This document shows positions 26,057 to 36,043 of a stretch of DNA of 37,518 bases, one piece after another (position 1 is the stretch's first letter; each line of letters starts with the position of its first letter). The notes under the pieces are model-generated. The model did not search any database and was not told the origin of the DNA. It saw nothing but the letters and a program-made list of their open reading frames with translations. Origin of the DNA: Kluyvera ascorbata ATCC 33433 (GTDB lineage: Bacteria; Pseudomonadota; Gammaproteobacteria; Enterobacterales; Enterobacteriaceae); the NCBI RefSeq assembly GCF_000735365.1, contig NZ_JMPL01000033.1, positions 1 through 37,518 of the forward strand, written 5' to 3'. The position numbers and the translations under genes were made by a program.

Positions 26057-26467
26057 ATGTACGGGGCAAAAGGTACGCAGGCCTACGCACAGATTGGAGT
26101 AGAAAGCGCAGTGATGAGCGCCAGTCAGCAGCAGCTAGTCAGCATGCTGTTCGACGGCGCGCTGAGCGCGCTGATTCGCGCCCGCCTGTTTATGCAGGAC
26201 GGCAATCTGCAGGGGAAAGGGCTTTCCCTGTCGAAGGCGATCAACATCATCGAAAATGGCCTGAAAATCGGCCTTGATGAAGAGAGCCGCGATGAGCTGA
26301 CGCAGAATCTGTTAGCGCTCTACGCCTATATGGTGAGACGACTTCTGCAGGCCAACCTGCACAATGACACGGGCGCCGTTGAAGAGGTAGAAAACCTCAT
26401 GCGCAATATCGCCGATGCCTGGAAGGAATCTCTCCTTACGCCTAATTTGATTCAGGACGCCGTCTAA
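26057..26467 (+). CDS. fliS: Flagellin export chaperone FliS
   Basis: Cytosolic chaperone that binds the disordered C-terminus of FliC and delivers it to FlhA. The 136 residues equal E. coli FliS. It is an all-helical protein with the family motifs [27 protein letters not shown] (near 10-36) and [19 protein letters not shown] (about 56-74). The ATG at 26057 follows CCAGGAGAGACATC, a strong ribosome-binding site. Its TAA stop shares its last A with the ATG of fliT, which implies coupled translation. Confidence 0.96.
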   Translation: MYGAKGTQAYAQIGVESAVMSASQQQLVSMLFDGALSALIRARLFMQDGNLQGKGLSLSKAINIIENGLKIGLDEESRDELTQNLLALYAYMVRRLLQANLHNDTGAVEEVENLMRNIADAWKESLLTPNLIQDAV

Positions 26468-26841
26468 TGAGCCATGCACCGCATCTTTATCTCTCGTACC
26501 AACAGCTGGTTGAAAAAAGCAACAGGATGCTGCGACTTGCCACGGAAGGATTGTGGGACGAACTGATTGCCAGTGAAATGGAATACGTTAATGCGGTGCA
26601 AAAGATTGCTCAGTTAACCCAGCTAAGTGAACCGTCCGACCCGGTTCAGGAGCAGCTTCGTCCCCTGCTGCGCAAGGTACTGGATAATGAAAACACCGTA
26701 AAACGTCTGCTACAAGCGCGCATGGATGAGCTGGCAAAACTGGTGGGGCAATCGTCGATACAAAAGTCGGTGATGTCGACCTACGGTAAACAGGGTGGCC
26801 ACGTGCTGGTTCCCCAGGATAATGCCGACCTTAACCATTAG
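26467..26841 (+). CDS. fliT: Flagellar chaperone and FlhDC inhibitor FliT
   Basis: Helical chaperone for FliD that also binds FlhC and shuts down class 2 transcription once FliD has been exported. The 124 residues are three more than E. coli FliT. The N-terminal block ([28 protein letters not shown]) and the central [12 protein letters not shown] segment are conserved, and the C-terminus (after about 95), which is the regulatory helix, is more variable. The start codon overlaps the fliS stop by one base. The gene ends 5 bases before a bidirectional terminator shared with yedD. Confidence 0.94.
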   Translation: MSHAPHLYLSYQQLVEKSNRMLRLATEGLWDELIASEMEYVNAVQKIAQLTQLSEPSDPVQEQLRPLLRKVLDNENTVKRLLQARMDELAKLVGQSSIQKSVMSTYGKQGGHVLVPQDNADLNH

Positions 26842-26845
26842 TGAT

Positions 26846-26885
26846 ATTCACTCCGACACGCGACGTGCCGGAGTGAATGTTTTTT
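26846..26885. terminator. Bidirectional terminator between fliT and yedD
   Basis: ATTCACTCCG (26846-26855) and CGGAGTGAAT (26869-26878) form a 10-bp stem, with an inner CACG/CGTG extension, followed by GTTTTTTAT on the plus strand. The T-run runs into the yedD stop codon. Confidence 0.88.
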
Positions 26886-27297
26886 ATGGCAGTACCGACG
26901 GCAGCGGCGTTTTCGCCAGCGCAGCCGCGCATTCCACCGTTGGGCGTTCGACGCGTTGCAGCGTCATGCCGTCATACTTCAGCGTGTTACCGTCACGTTC
27001 AACCGCGTACACGTCCAGCTTATTCGTCACGTTATAAACGTCTTTATCTTTCAGCATCAGTTTCCCCGGAAGCGCAATCACTCGCTGCCACTGACGGCAG
27101 TCCATCGTATCGCCATCACGAGTCACAATCAGGCTGCCTATCGCCTCCGGGCTCACCAGCGCACGCTGCGGCCCAACCGACTGCCAGTATCCAGCCAGCC
27201 CCGCCGGAGCCGGTGCTTTTACAACGGTGGAGTAATCGGTAATTTGCGCACAACCCGCCAGCGTTAACAGCGCCGCCACAATGGCTAATTTTTTCAT
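26884..27297 (-). CDS. yedD: YedD family outer-membrane-type lipoprotein
   Basis: 137-residue lipoprotein closely matching E. coli YedD. The start is ATG at 27297, with AGGACGAATA upstream; the longer frame from 27333 adds 12 residues with no ribosome-binding site. Residues 1-15 form a lipoprotein signal with lipobox LAGC and lipidated Cys16; residues 17-18 are Ala-Gln, so the Lol rules predict outer-membrane sorting. The mature part has GYWQSVGPQRALVSPEAIGSLIV and CRQWQRVIALPGKL motifs and two further Cys residues that could form a disulfide. Function is unknown (YedD homologs are linked to the Rcs/lipoprotein stress area only loosely). It sits between fliT and fliE, where E. coli also has amyA and yedEF. 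Confidence 0.93.
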   Translation of the reverse strand: MKKLAIVAALLTLAGCAQITDYSTVVKAPAPAGLAGYWQSVGPQRALVSPEAIGSLIVTRDGDTMDCRQWQRVIALPGKLMLKDKDVYNVTNKLDVYAVERDGNTLKYDGMTLQRVERPTVECAAALAKTPLPSVLP

Positions 27298-27452
27298 TAT
27301 TCGTCCTGTTCCGGGAGAAAAAAACAGAAACATTATAGCGTTAAACCGATGACCGTTTCACGGTAATTGACTATTGCGGTAGGCGTGCCGCGATAAAAAA
27401 CGCGAACGCTGGAGAGAGGAAGAGAAAAGCGAAGGAAAAACATAAATCAATT

Positions 27453-27533
27453 GTAGGCCGGATAAGCAAAGCGCCATCCGGCATCGCCCGAACAAATTGC
27501 CGGATGGCGGCGTGAACGCCTTATCCGGCCTAC
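27453..27533. repeat. Pair of inverted REP elements (BIME)
   Basis: GTAGGCCGGATAAGC...GCATCCGGC-type unit at 27453-27483 and an inverted unit TTGCCGGATGG...CTTATCCGGCCTAC at 27497-27533 form a classic BIME. It lies between yedD (transcribed away) and the 3' end of fliE, where it would protect or end the fliE transcript. Confidence 0.92.
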
Positions 27534-27543
27534 GGACTGAGTA

Positions 27544-27855
27544 TTAAACTTGCATGCCCATCACTTCCTGATACGCACTCACCAGCTTATTGCGCACCTG
27601 AATCCCCATCTGCAGCGACACCGACGCTTTTTGCAGATCGGTCATAACATCGTTTAGCGCAATGTCCGGCTCACCCAGCGAAAACTTCTCCGCCTGCGCT
27701 TTCGCGCTGTTCTGCGTATCGCTCACGCGATCCAACGCGGCGTGAAGCTGCCCGGCAAAGCTGATGCTTGGTTGCGTATCCACGCTCTGATTGCGTGCCA
27801 TTGCCGCCGTGGCTTGCAGCTGTGACAGAACACCCTCAATACCCTGAATCGCCAT
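27544..27855 (-). CDS. fliE: Flagellar hook-basal body complex protein FliE
   Basis: Small rod-junction protein that links the MS-ring to the proximal rod and is one of the first type III exported subunits. The 103 residues are one fewer than E. coli FliE. The start is conserved ([16 protein letters not shown]) and so is the C-terminal helix pair ([40 protein letters not shown]). No signal peptide, as expected. It is read divergently from fliF, with a shared FlhDC operator between them, and ends at a BIME. Confidence 0.96.
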   Translation of the reverse strand: MAIQGIEGVLSQLQATAAMARNQSVDTQPSISFAGQLHAALDRVSDTQNSAKAQAEKFSLGEPDIALNDVMTDLQKASVSLQMGIQVRNKLVSAYQEVMGMQV

Positions 27856-27912
27856 ATGAACTCCCGGATTGTATTTAACCTGGGAACGAGCTTACCAGTT
27901 TGTCAATAAGAT

Positions 27913-27956
27913 AAAGGCGCTAAATAGCACCATAAAAATGGGTTATTTGGCCCATC
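27913..27956. promoter_or_regulatory. FlhD4C2 operator between fliE and fliF
   Basis: AAAGGC-GCT-AAATAGCA (27913-27929) and GGTTATTT-GG-CCCATC (27941-27956) form an inverted repeat separated by 11 bases. This fits the published FlhDC consensus (AAYGGS-N2-3-AAATARCG, N10-12 spacer, inverted copy) with few mismatches. It would drive both divergent class 2 promoters, fliE and fliFGHIJK. Confidence 0.85.
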
Positions 27957-28070
27957 AAAAATCCTAAAGAAACAAATAATGGCATAGCTATCTTTATGAG
28001 TTCTGACCTGGGAGTCTGCTTTGTTTTCGTTAACGTTTAACGCCATTGATCAGGATCGACGAGGTGCGCA

Positions 28071-29744
28071 ATGAGCGCGAGTGCTACGGCTACACCACAA
28101 AATAAAACCTTAGAGTGGGTCAACCGCCTGCGCGCGAATCCTAAAATCCCACTGATGGTCGCCAGCGCGGCCGCGGTGGCCGTTCTTGTGGCAATGGTGC
28201 TGTGGGCAAAATCCCCGGACTACCGCACGCTGTTCAGCAACCTGTCTGACCAGGACGGCGGTGCTATCGTCACACAGTTAACCCAGATGAACATCCCCTA
28301 CCGCTTTGCCGATAACGGCGGCGCGCTGGAAGTTCCTGCGGATAAAGTTCACGAGCTGCGTCTACGCCTGGCTCAGCTTGGCCTGCCGAAAGGTGGCTCA
28401 GTTGGCTTTGAGCTGCTCGACCAGGAGAAATTTGGCATCAGTCAGTTCAGCGAGCAGGTGAACTACCAGCGCGCGCTGGAAGGTGAGCTGGCCCGCACTA
28501 TTGAAACCCTCGGCCCGGTCAAAAGCGCGCGCGTCCATTTAGCGATGCCGAAACCATCGCTGTTCGTCCGTGAACAAAAATCCCCTTCCGCTTCGATAAC
28601 CGTCAATCTGGAGCCCGGCCGTGCGCTCGATGAAGGGCAAATTTCTGCCGTCGTGCACCTGGTTTCCAGCGCCGTCGCCGGTTTACCGCCGGGCAACGTC
28701 ACGCTTGTCGACCAGGGCGGGCACCTGCTGACGCAGTCGAATACCAGCGCTCGTGACCTGAACGACGCGCAGCTGAAGTATGCCGCCGACGTTGAAGGCC
28801 GCGTTCAGCGCCGTATCGAAGCGATACTCGGGCCGATTGTCGGCAACGGTAACGTCCACGCGCAGGTCACCGCGCAAATCAACTTTGATAACAAAGAGCA
28901 AACCGACGAGCAGTATCGTCCAAACGGCGATGCCAGCCAGGCAGCGGTGCGTTCACGTCAGGTGAGCGAGAGCGATCAGGTAGGCAGCCCTTATCCAGGC
29001 GGCGTTCCGGGCGCGCTGTCAAACACTCCTGCACCTGCGCCATCGGCACCTATCAGTACGCCACCGGCAAACCAGGCCAACGGTCAGACCGCCGCGAACC
29101 GCAACACCACCATCACGACCGGTCCGCGCAATACGCAGCGTAATGAAACCAGCAACTACGAGCTCGACCGCACCATCATGCACACCAGGAAAAACGTTGG
29201 CGATGTTCAACGTCTGTCGGTGGCCGTGGTGGTCAACTACCGTAATCTGCCGGATGGCAAACCGCTGCCGCTTACGAACGATCAGATGAAACAGATTGAA
29301 GACTTGACCCGCGAAGCGATGGGCTTCTCCACCACCCGTGGCGATACCCTGAACGTGGTCAATTCACCGTTTAACGATACCGATGAAAGCGGTGGTGAAC
29401 TGCCATTCTGGAAGCAGCAGTCGTTTATCGATCAGCTGATGACCGCCGGTCGTTGGTTACTGGTGCTGATTGTCGCCTGGCTCCTATGGCGTAAAGCGAT
29501 TAAGCCGCAGCTCCAACGCCGTGAAGCCATCGCGCTGGCGTCCGCCGAGCAGGTGAAAGTTCAGCAGGAAGCGCAGGACGCCGTTGAGGTTCGCCTCAGC
29601 AAAGATGAACAAACGCAGCAGCGCCGTGCTAACCAGCGCCTGAGCGCTGAAGTGATGAGCCAGCGTATTCGCGAAATGTCTGATAACGATCCGCGCGTGG
29701 TAGCGCTGGTCATTCGCCAATGGATGAATAACGACCATGAGTAA
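28071..29744 (+). CDS. fliF: Flagellar MS-ring protein FliF
   Basis: Inner-membrane protein that builds the MS ring, the base on which the switch and export gate assemble. The 557 residues match E. coli FliF (552). It has an N-terminal transmembrane segment at about 24-46, two periplasmic ring-building motifs (about 50-220, including [16 protein letters not shown] and [18 protein letters not shown]), a Pro/Asn/Gln-rich linker around 300-350, and a second transmembrane segment near 460-478. The C-terminal tail ([28 protein letters not shown]) docks with FliG. The ATG at 28071 follows GAGGTGCGCA. It overlaps fliG by 8 bases. Confidence 0.97.
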   Translation: MSASATATPQNKTLEWVNRLRANPKIPLMVASAAAVAVLVAMVLWAKSPDYRTLFSNLSDQDGGAIVTQLTQMNIPYRFADNGGALEVPADKVHELRLRLAQLGLPKGGSVGFELLDQEKFGISQFSEQVNYQRALEGELARTIETLGPVKSARVHLAMPKPSLFVREQKSPSASITVNLEPGRALDEGQISAVVHLVSSAVAGLPPGNVTLVDQGGHLLTQSNTSARDLNDAQLKYAADVEGRVQRRIEAILGPIVGNGNVHAQVTAQINFDNKEQTDEQYRPNGDASQAAVRSRQVSESDQVGSPYPGGVPGALSNTPAPAPSAPISTPPANQANGQTAANRNTTITTGPRNTQRNETSNYELDRTIMHTRKNVGDVQRLSVAVVVNYRNLPDGKPLPLTNDQMKQIEDLTREAMGFSTTRGDTLNVVNSPFNDTDESGGELPFWKQQSFIDQLMTAGRWLLVLIVAWLLWRKAIKPQLQRREAIALASAEQVKVQQEAQDAVEVRLSKDEQTQQRRANQRLSAEVMSQRIREMSDNDPRVVALVIRQWMNNDHE

Positions 29745-30732
29745 CCTGACTGGAATCGATAAAAGCGTCATTTTGCTGATGACGATTGGCGAAGACCGCG
29801 CGGCCGAGGTGTTCAAGCACCTCAGCACCCGCGAAGTACAGCAGCTCAGTACCGCCATGGCGGGCGTAAAGCAGATCTCTAATAAACAGCTGACCGACGT
29901 GCTGGCGGAGTTCGAGCAAGAAGCCGAGCAGTTTGCGGCACTGAGCGTCAATGCCAACGACTACCTGCGTACGGTGCTGGTCAAAGCGTTGGGTGAAGAG
30001 CGTGCCGCCAGCCTGCTGGAAGATATTCTCGAAACCCGCGAAACCACCAGCGGCCTCGAAACGCTCAACTTTATGGAACCACAGAGCGCCGCCGATATTA
30101 TCCGCGAGGAGCACCCGCAGATTATCGCGACCATTCTGGTGCACCTCAAACGCGGTCAGGCAGCCGATATTCTGGCGCTGTTCGACGAACGTCTGCGTCA
30201 CGACGTGATGCTACGTATTGCCACCTTCGGCGGCGTACAGCCGGCGGCGCTGGCGGAACTGACCGAGGTGCTGAACAACCTGCTCGACGGCCAGAACCTC
30301 AAGCGCAGCAAAATGGGCGGCGTGAGAACGGCGGCCGAAATTATCAACCTGATGAAAACGCAGCAGGAAGAAGCGGTTATTACCGCAGTGCGCGAATTCG
30401 ACGGCGATCTGGCGCAGAAAATCATCGACGAGATGTTCCTGTTCGAAAACCTGGTCGACGTGGACGATCGCAGCATCCAGCGCCTGCTGCAGGAAGTGGA
30501 CTCCGAATCGCTGCTCATTGCCCTCAAAGGCTCCGAGCCGCCGTTGCGCGAGAAGTTCCTGCGCAATATGTCCCAGCGTGCGGCCGACATTCTGCGCGAC
30601 GACCTGGCCAACCGTGGCCCGGTACGTCTGTCTCAGGTCGAGAACGAACAGAAAGCCATCCTGCTTATTGTGCGTCGTCTGGCCGAAACCGGCGAGATGG
30701 TGATTGGCAGCGGAGACGACACCTATGTCTGA
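29737..30732 (+). CDS. fliG: Flagellar motor switch protein FliG
   Basis: Rotor protein that converts stator ion flow into torque and sets rotation direction with FliM and FliN. The 331 residues equal E. coli FliG. The N-terminal domain (1-100) docks on the FliF tail, the middle domain carries the EHPQ motif ([15 protein letters not shown] near 125-138), and the C-terminal domain (about 235-331) includes the charged torque helix with [20 protein letters not shown] upstream and [26 protein letters not shown]. The ATG at 29737 lies inside the fliF end (8-base overlap) and its own stop overlaps fliH by 8 bases. Confidence 0.97.
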   Translation: MSNLTGIDKSVILLMTIGEDRAAEVFKHLSTREVQQLSTAMAGVKQISNKQLTDVLAEFEQEAEQFAALSVNANDYLRTVLVKALGEERAASLLEDILETRETTSGLETLNFMEPQSAADIIREEHPQIIATILVHLKRGQAADILALFDERLRHDVMLRIATFGGVQPAALAELTEVLNNLLDGQNLKRSKMGGVRTAAEIINLMKTQQEEAVITAVREFDGDLAQKIIDEMFLFENLVDVDDRSIQRLLQEVDSESLLIALKGSEPPLREKFLRNMSQRAADILRDDLANRGPVRLSQVENEQKAILLIVRRLAETGEMVIGSGDDTYV

Positions 30733-31423
30733 TACCACGCCGTGGAAAGTCTGGCAGCCTGACGATCTCTCTCCGCCAATGGAAATGGAGTTTACCCCAC
30801 TTTCCGTTGACGAAATGGACGAGGAGCAAGAAGAGATTTCCGCCGAACAGCTGCAACAGCAGCAACTGGCTCAGCTACAGATTCAGGCTCATGAACAGGG
30901 CTACCAGGCCGGTCTGCGTGAAGGCCACGCCGCCGGTCAACAGCAGGGTTACCAGGAAGGTCTGGCGCAAGGGCTCGAACAGGGTCTGGCGCAGGCCAAA
31001 CAGGAACAGGCGCCAATTCACGCCCGTATGCAGCAGCTGGCGAGCGAATTTCAGCATACGCTGGATACCCTCGATAGCGTCATTGCTTCACGTCTGATGC
31101 AGATGGCGCTGGAAGCGGCGCGGCAGATTGTCGGGCAGGTGCCGGTGGTGGATAACACCGCGCTGATTAAGCAGATTCAATCCCTGCTTCAACAGGAGCC
31201 GCTGTTCACCGGCAAGCCGCAGCTGCGCGTCAGCCCGGAAGATTTACCACGCGTCGAAGAGATGCTCGGCGCAACGCTAAACCTGCACGGCTGGCGGCTG
31301 CGAGGCGACCCAACGCTGCATCCCGGCGGCTGCAAAGTCTCCGCCGATGAAGGCGATCTGGATGCCAGCGTCGCCACGCGCTGGCAGGAACTGTGCCGCC
31401 TGGCGGCACCGGGAGCCTGCTGA
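30725..31423 (+). CDS. fliH: Flagellar export apparatus ATPase regulator FliH
   Basis: Dimeric stator-like protein that binds FliI and tethers it to FliN, regulating its ATPase. The start is ATG at 30725 inside the fliG end (8-base overlap), giving 232 residues against 228 in E. coli; the longer frame at 30704 has no support. The N-terminal [10 protein letters not shown] segment binds FliN. A long helix (about 55-105) carries the typical run of GxxxG repeats (GYQAG, GHAAG, GYQEG, GLAQG, GLEQG). The C-terminal domain (about 140-232) is similar to the vacuolar ATPase E subunit. It overlaps fliI by one base. Confidence 0.96.
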   Translation: MSDTTPWKVWQPDDLSPPMEMEFTPLSVDEMDEEQEEISAEQLQQQQLAQLQIQAHEQGYQAGLREGHAAGQQQGYQEGLAQGLEQGLAQAKQEQAPIHARMQQLASEFQHTLDTLDSVIASRLMQMALEAARQIVGQVPVVDNTALIKQIQSLLQQEPLFTGKPQLRVSPEDLPRVEEMLGATLNLHGWRLRGDPTLHPGGCKVSADEGDLDASVATRWQELCRLAAPGAC

Positions 31424-32793
31424 TGACCGTGCGTCTGACCCGCTGGCTCAACACGCTCGACAATTTCGAGGCGCGCATCGCGCAGCTTCCTGCTGTGCGC
31501 CGCTACGGACGTCTCACCCGCGCAACTGGCCTCGTGCTGGAAGCCACCGGGCTACAGCTTCCGCTCGGCGCGACCTGCATTATCGAACGCCAACAGGGCG
31601 CGGAGATGCAGGAAGTAGAAGCCGAGGTTGTCGGCTTTAACGGTCACCGCCTGTTTTTGATGCCGCTCGAAGAAGTTGAAGGCATCCTGCCCGGCGCGCG
31701 CGTCTATGCGCGTAACACCGCCGGTGACGGCCTACAAAGCGGCAAACAGCTGCCGCTTGGCCCGGCGCTGCTGGGCCGCGTACTGGACGGCAGCGGCAAA
31801 CCGCTTGACGGATTGCCCGCCCCCGATACCACCGAAACCGGCGCGCTTATCACCGCGCCGTTTAACCCCTTACAGCGCACGCCGATTGAACACGTGCTGG
31901 ATACCGGGGTACGCCCAATCAACGCCCTGCTCACCGTCGGACGCGGCCAGCGTATGGGACTGTTTGCCGGTTCCGGCGTCGGTAAGAGCGTGCTGCTCGG
32001 CATGATGGCGCGCTATACCCGCGCCGACGTCATCGTCGTCGGGCTTATCGGTGAACGTGGGCGTGAAGTTAAAGACTTTATCGAGAACATTCTCGGCACC
32101 GAAGGCCGCGCGCGTTCGGTGGTGATTGCGGCTCCGGCCGACGTTTCTCCCCTGCTGCGCATGCAGGGTGCCGCCTATGCGACCCGCGTGGCGGAAGATT
32201 TCCGCGACCGCGGTCAGCACGTGTTGCTGATCATGGACTCCCTGACCCGCTACGCCATGGCACAGCGTGAAATCGCGCTCGCCATCGGCGAACCGCCAGC
32301 GACCAAAGGCTACCCGCCTTCGGTGTTCGCCAAACTACCCGCGCTGGTTGAACGTGCCGGTAACGGCATTACCGGCGGTGGCTCGATCACCGCGTTTTAT
32401 ACCGTATTGACCGAAGGCGATGACCAACAGGACCCGATAGCCGACTCCGCGCGCGCCATCCTTGATGGTCACATCGTGCTGTCCCGTCGGCTGGCGGAAG
32501 CCGGGCACTATCCGGCCATTGATATCGAGGCCTCGATCAGCCGTGCGATGACCGCGCTCATCAGCGAAGAGCATTACGCCCGGGTACGCAACTTTAAGCA
32601 GCTGCTCTCGAGCTTCCAGCGTAACCGCGACCTGATTAGCGTCGGCGCATACGCCAAGGGCAGCGACCCGATGCTGGATAAAGCCATCACGCTTTGGCCG
32701 CATCTGGAAGCATTTTTACAGCAAGGCATTCTTGAAAAAGCAGACTGGGAATCATCCATCCAGGCCCTGGAAATGATTTTCCCATCGTCATAG
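31423..32793 (+). CDS. fliI: Flagellum-specific ATP synthase-like export ATPase FliI
   Basis: Hexameric ATPase at the base of the export gate, related to the F1 beta subunit. The start is ATG at 31423, sharing one base with the fliH stop and giving 456 residues against 457 in E. coli; the longer frame at 31393 is inside fliH. The N-terminal domain (1-90) has [19 protein letters not shown], the Walker A loop GSGVGKS is near 183-189, the [10 protein letters not shown] segment follows, Walker B is LLIMDS near 268-273, and the signature [18 protein letters not shown] is near 305-322. The C-terminal helical part interacts with FliJ. The gene ends 21 bases before fliJ. Confidence 0.97.
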   Translation: MTVRLTRWLNTLDNFEARIAQLPAVRRYGRLTRATGLVLEATGLQLPLGATCIIERQQGAEMQEVEAEVVGFNGHRLFLMPLEEVEGILPGARVYARNTAGDGLQSGKQLPLGPALLGRVLDGSGKPLDGLPAPDTTETGALITAPFNPLQRTPIEHVLDTGVRPINALLTVGRGQRMGLFAGSGVGKSVLLGMMARYTRADVIVVGLIGERGREVKDFIENILGTEGRARSVVIAAPADVSPLLRMQGAAYATRVAEDFRDRGQHVLLIMDSLTRYAMAQREIALAIGEPPATKGYPPSVFAKLPALVERAGNGITGGGSITAFYTVLTEGDDQQDPIADSARAILDGHIVLSRRLAEAGHYPAIDIEASISRAMTALISEEHYARVRNFKQLLSSFQRNRDLISVGAYAKGSDPMLDKAITLWPHLEAFLQQGILEKADWESSIQALEMIFPSS

Positions 32794-32814
32794 TGAAGCA
32801 AGAGGATCACAAAT

Positions 32815-33258
32815 ATGGCGCAGCACGGTGCATTAGCAACGCTGAAAGAGCTGGCAGAAACTGATGTGGACAACGCCGCCCTGGTTTTGGGTGAAATGCG
32901 GCGCGGATGCCAGCAGGCGGAAGAACAGCTCAAGATGTTGATGGACTATCAACTGGAATATCAAAACAGCCTGAATAACGACATGACGCAGGGCATTGCC
33001 AGTCTGCGATGGCAGAACTACCAGCAGTTTATTCAAACTCTGGAGAAAGCTATCGACCAGCACCGTCAGCAGTTGATTCAGTGGAACAACAAAGTGGAGC
33101 AGGCGCTGAATTTCTGGCGCGAGAAAAAACAGCGTTTGCAGGCATGGCAAACGCTACAGGACCGGCAAGAATCCGCCGCGCTGCTGGCGGAAAACCGGCT
33201 TGATCAGAAAAAAATGGATGAGTTTGCCCAACGCGCAACCTTGAGGAAACCCGAATGA
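32815..33258 (+). CDS. fliJ: Flagellar export protein FliJ
   Basis: Antiparallel coiled-coil protein that inserts in the FliI hexamer like the gamma stalk of F1 and connects it to FlhA. The 147 residues equal E. coli FliJ. The whole sequence is highly helical and charged, with the two long helices at about 15-60 and 75-135, and an [14 protein letters not shown] start. The ATG at 32815 follows GAGGATCACAA. It overlaps fliK by 4 bases (ATGA). Confidence 0.96.
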   Translation: MAQHGALATLKELAETDVDNAALVLGEMRRGCQQAEEQLKMLMDYQLEYQNSLNNDMTQGIASLRWQNYQQFIQTLEKAIDQHRQQLIQWNNKVEQALNFWREKKQRLQAWQTLQDRQESAALLAENRLDQKKMDEFAQRATLRKPE

Positions 33259-34466
33259 TTACTCTGCCTAACCTTGCCGTCAGCGATGCAAATATTGCAA
33301 GCACAGACGCGACGGCAAAAACCCCGGGGTCACCCGAGGATTTCCTGGCGCTGTTGGCAGGCGCACTGACCCAGAGCGCCGACCCCGCTGGCGCAAAAAA
33401 CGCGCTGCTCACCGACGCTGATGTCAAAGGCCTTGCCGATGTGAAAGGTCTGAAAGATATCAAAGTTCAGGGTCAGTCGCTGACCAAGTGGCTGGTTCAA
33501 CAGGAGGCTACCCAGGCCAATGCCAGCGCCGAGAGCGACGTAGACTTAGCGACCTCAAGTGATGCTCAGACCCTGTTAAGCTCACTGGCCGCCCATCTGA
33601 AAAGTGAACTGACCACCGGTAAAACGGACGCGAAAAGCGACGACGACTCCGCTGAGAGCAAACTGAGCGACGACGATCTGAAAAGTCTCAGCGCGCTCAT
33701 GGCGATGCTGCCGGTCACCCCGCAGATTCAGCAGACGGCTACCGTTACTGCGCCTGCGCAAAATAGCGACACGCTCAGCTCCCTGACCACCGCACTCGGT
33801 CGTGGTGGCGCGAAATCTCAGGGCTTTGTGGATGTTAAAGGCACACCGACCACGCAAACTGGCGTTGATACCCGCGCGCTGCCCGCCGACTCCGCCTTTG
33901 TGATCCCAACCCAGAAAGCGGAATCAGAAAGCGTTTCGAGCCCAACCGCCACCACCGCCGCGCTGGCACCGGTCGCTAACCAGAACAACGCCGCGCCGGT
34001 CCTTCCTGCCACCGCGACGGCCAACGTGCGCGCCCAACTGGGCACCGCGGACTGGCAGCAGAACGTGAGCCAGCACATCACGCTGTTTACCCGTTCGGGC
34101 CAGCAGACCGCCGAGCTGCGCCTGCACCCGGAATCGCTGGGCCAGGTACACATTACGCTGAAGGTGGAAGATAACCTGGCGCAAATCCAGATGGCCTCAC
34201 CGCACAGCCACGTGCGTGCTGCACTGGAGGCCGCACTTCCGGTTCTGCGCACTCAGCTTGAAGACAATGGCATTCAGTTGGGACAAAGCAATATCAGCAG
34301 CGATGGCTTTGCAGGTCAACAGCAGCAACCTTCATCTCAGCAGTCGTTTGCCGCACGTCATAACGCCGACGGCGGTGAAAACCAGGACGACACCGAACTT
34401 CTCGCCGTCCCTGCCGCCCTGCAATCTTCGGCTCGCGGGGATAATGCGGTAGATATCTTCGCTTAA
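33255..34466 (+). CDS. fliK: Flagellar hook-length control protein FliK
   Basis: Secreted molecular ruler that measures hook length and switches export specificity through FlhB. The 403 residues are a little longer than in E. coli (375). The N-terminal two-thirds is a low-complexity Ala/Ser/Thr/Asp-rich ruler with repeats of [15 protein letters not shown]-type sequence near 58-72. The C-terminal domain (about 255-360) is conserved, with [26 protein letters not shown] and [25 protein letters not shown], the FlhB-facing switch module. A Gln-rich linker ([10 protein letters not shown]) follows near 359-368. It overlaps fliJ by ATGA and is the last gene of fliFGHIJK; fliL follows after 100 bases. 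Confidence 0.95.
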   Translation: MITLPNLAVSDANIASTDATAKTPGSPEDFLALLAGALTQSADPAGAKNALLTDADVKGLADVKGLKDIKVQGQSLTKWLVQQEATQANASAESDVDLATSSDAQTLLSSLAAHLKSELTTGKTDAKSDDDSAESKLSDDDLKSLSALMAMLPVTPQIQQTATVTAPAQNSDTLSSLTTALGRGGAKSQGFVDVKGTPTTQTGVDTRALPADSAFVIPTQKAESESVSSPTATTAALAPVANQNNAAPVLPATATANVRAQLGTADWQQNVSQHITLFTRSGQQTAELRLHPESLGQVHITLKVEDNLAQIQMASPHSHVRAALEAALPVLRTQLEDNGIQLGQSNISSDGFAGQQQQPSSQQSFAARHNADGGENQDDTELLAVPAALQSSARGDNAVDIFA

Positions 34467-34482
34467 ACGCCCGAGGTAACAC

Positions 34483-34533
34483 GATTATTCCCGTCTTTTC
34501 CACGCTTTGACCCGCGCGGGAGGCGGGATAATC
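34483..34533 (+). repeat. Large imperfect inverted repeat between fliK and fliL
   Basis: GATTATTCCCG (34483-34493) pairs with CGGGATAATC (34524-34533) with one bulged T, and the loop contains a self-complementary CCCGCGCGGG (34511-34520). It sits in the 100-base fliK-fliL gap. Its role is not shown by sequence; it could be a terminator-like or stability element at the operon junction. Confidence 0.6.
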
Positions 34534-34566
34534 ATTGGATAGGCTCTAAAAGGAAGACCGCATCAA

Positions 34567-35034
34567 ATGACTGACACCGCTATCAATAAAAAGAGCAAAC
34601 GCTCCCTCTGGATCCCTTTGTTGGTGCTGGTAACGCTCGCCGCCTGCGCCACCGCAGGCTACAGCTACTGGCGTTTAACCAACAAAGCAGAGACCGCCGC
34701 GCCAAAAGAAGCGCCGCCGCCAGCTGCGCCGGTCTTCTTCCCGCTGGATACCTTTACCGTCAATCTCGGCGATGCCGACCGCGTGCTGTACGTTGGCGTG
34801 ACGCTGCGCATGAAGTCTGAGGCTGACCGCGCGCGCCTGAATGACTATCTGCCGGAAGTTCGCAGCCGCATGCTCCTGCTGCTGTCACGCCAGGATGCGA
34901 CTAAGCTTGCTACTGATGACGGCAAAAAGCAGCTCGCTGCCGAGATTAAAGAAACGTTGAGCGCACCGCTAATTGCTGGTCAGCCTAAACAGAACATTAC
35001 CGACGTGCTGTATACAGCCTTTATTTTGCGGTAG
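34567..35034 (+). CDS. fliL: Flagellar basal body-associated protein FliL
   Basis: Single-pass inner-membrane protein that associates with the MotA/MotB stators and supports torque. The 155 residues are one more than E. coli FliL. The N-terminal cytoplasmic stretch is short and basic (NKKSKRS), the transmembrane segment is at about 14-34, a Pro/Ala linker follows at about 42-55, and the stomatin-like periplasmic domain ([26 protein letters not shown]) fills the rest. The ATG at 34567 follows AAAAGGAAGACCGCATCAA. It starts the fliLMNOP operon. Confidence 0.96.
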   Translation: MTDTAINKKSKRSLWIPLLVLVTLAACATAGYSYWRLTNKAETAAPKEAPPPAAPVFFPLDTFTVNLGDADRVLYVGVTLRMKSEADRARLNDYLPEVRSRMLLLLSRQDATKLATDDGKKQLAAEIKETLSAPLIAGQPKQNITDVLYTAFILR

Positions 35035-35038
35035 GACT

Positions 35039-36043
35039 ATGGGCGATAGCATTCTTTCTCAGGCCGAAATTGACGCGCTGTTGAACGGCGACAGCGACAA
35101 TCCTAACGAGCCGCAGGCACGCGCTGCGGGCGAAGACGACATTCGCCCCTATGACCCCAATACCCAACGACGCGTTGTACGTGAACGTCTGCAGGCGCTG
35201 GAGATCATCAACGAGCGTTTTGCCCGCCACTTCCGTATGGGATTGTTCAACCTATTGCGCCGGAGTCCGGACATTACCGTGGGGGCGATTCGTATTCAGC
35301 CATACCACGAGTTTGCTCGTAACCTGCCGGTGCCCACTAACCTTAACCTGATCCATCTAAAGCCGCTGCGCGGCACGGGCCTGGTGGTCTTTTCCCCAAG
35401 CCTGGTGTTTATCGCCGTGGATAACCTGTTCGGCGGAGATGGACGCTTTCCGACCAAAGTAGAAGGTCGTGAGTTCACCCATACCGAGCAGCGGGTCATC
35501 AACCGCATGCTGAAGCTGGCTCTGGAAGGCTATAGCGATGCATGGAAAGCCATCAACCCGCTGGAAGTGGAATATGTCCGTTCGGAGATGCAGGTGAAGT
35601 TCACCAACATCACCACTTCGCCGAACGACATCGTGGTGAACACGCCGTTCCACGTAGAAATAGGCAATCTGACCGGCGAGTTTAATATCTGCCTGCCGTT
35701 CAGCATGATTGAGCCGCTGCGCGAACTGCTGGTTAACCCGCCGCTGGAAAACTCACGCAATGAAGATCAGAACTGGCGTGAAAATCTGGTGCGTCAGGTG
35801 CAGCACTCCGAGCTCGAACTGATAGCGAACTTCGCCGATATCTCGCTTCGACTGTCACAAATACTCAAACTTCAACCCGGTGATGTCCTGCCGATAGAGA
35901 AGCCCGATCGCATTATTGCGCACGTCGACGGCGTGCCGGTGTTAACCAGCCAGTACGGCACGGTTAACGGACAATATGCGCTGCGCGTAGAACATTTGAT
36001 CAACCCGATATTGAATTCGCTGAACGAGGAACAGCCCAAATGA
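35039..36043 (+). CDS. fliM: Flagellar motor switch protein FliM
   Basis: C-ring protein that receives phospho-CheY and drives switching of rotation direction. The start is ATG at 35039 (334 residues as in E. coli), with TAGGACT as ribosome-binding site only 4 bases after the fliL stop; the frame from 34973 overlaps fliL and has no support. The N-terminal CheY-binding peptide is present (ILSQAEIDALLNG, residues 5-17). The middle CheC-like domain spans about 45-225, with GDGRFPTKVEGREFTHTEQR. The C-terminal SpoA domain (about 250-320) has LPIEKPDRIIAHVDGVPVL. It overlaps fliN by 4 bases. Confidence 0.97.
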   Translation: MGDSILSQAEIDALLNGDSDNPNEPQARAAGEDDIRPYDPNTQRRVVRERLQALEIINERFARHFRMGLFNLLRRSPDITVGAIRIQPYHEFARNLPVPTNLNLIHLKPLRGTGLVVFSPSLVFIAVDNLFGGDGRFPTKVEGREFTHTEQRVINRMLKLALEGYSDAWKAINPLEVEYVRSEMQVKFTNITTSPNDIVVNTPFHVEIGNLTGEFNICLPFSMIEPLRELLVNPPLENSRNEDQNWRENLVRQVQHSELELIANFADISLRLSQILKLQPGDVLPIEKPDRIIAHVDGVPVLTSQYGTVNGQYALRVEHLINPILNSLNEEQPK

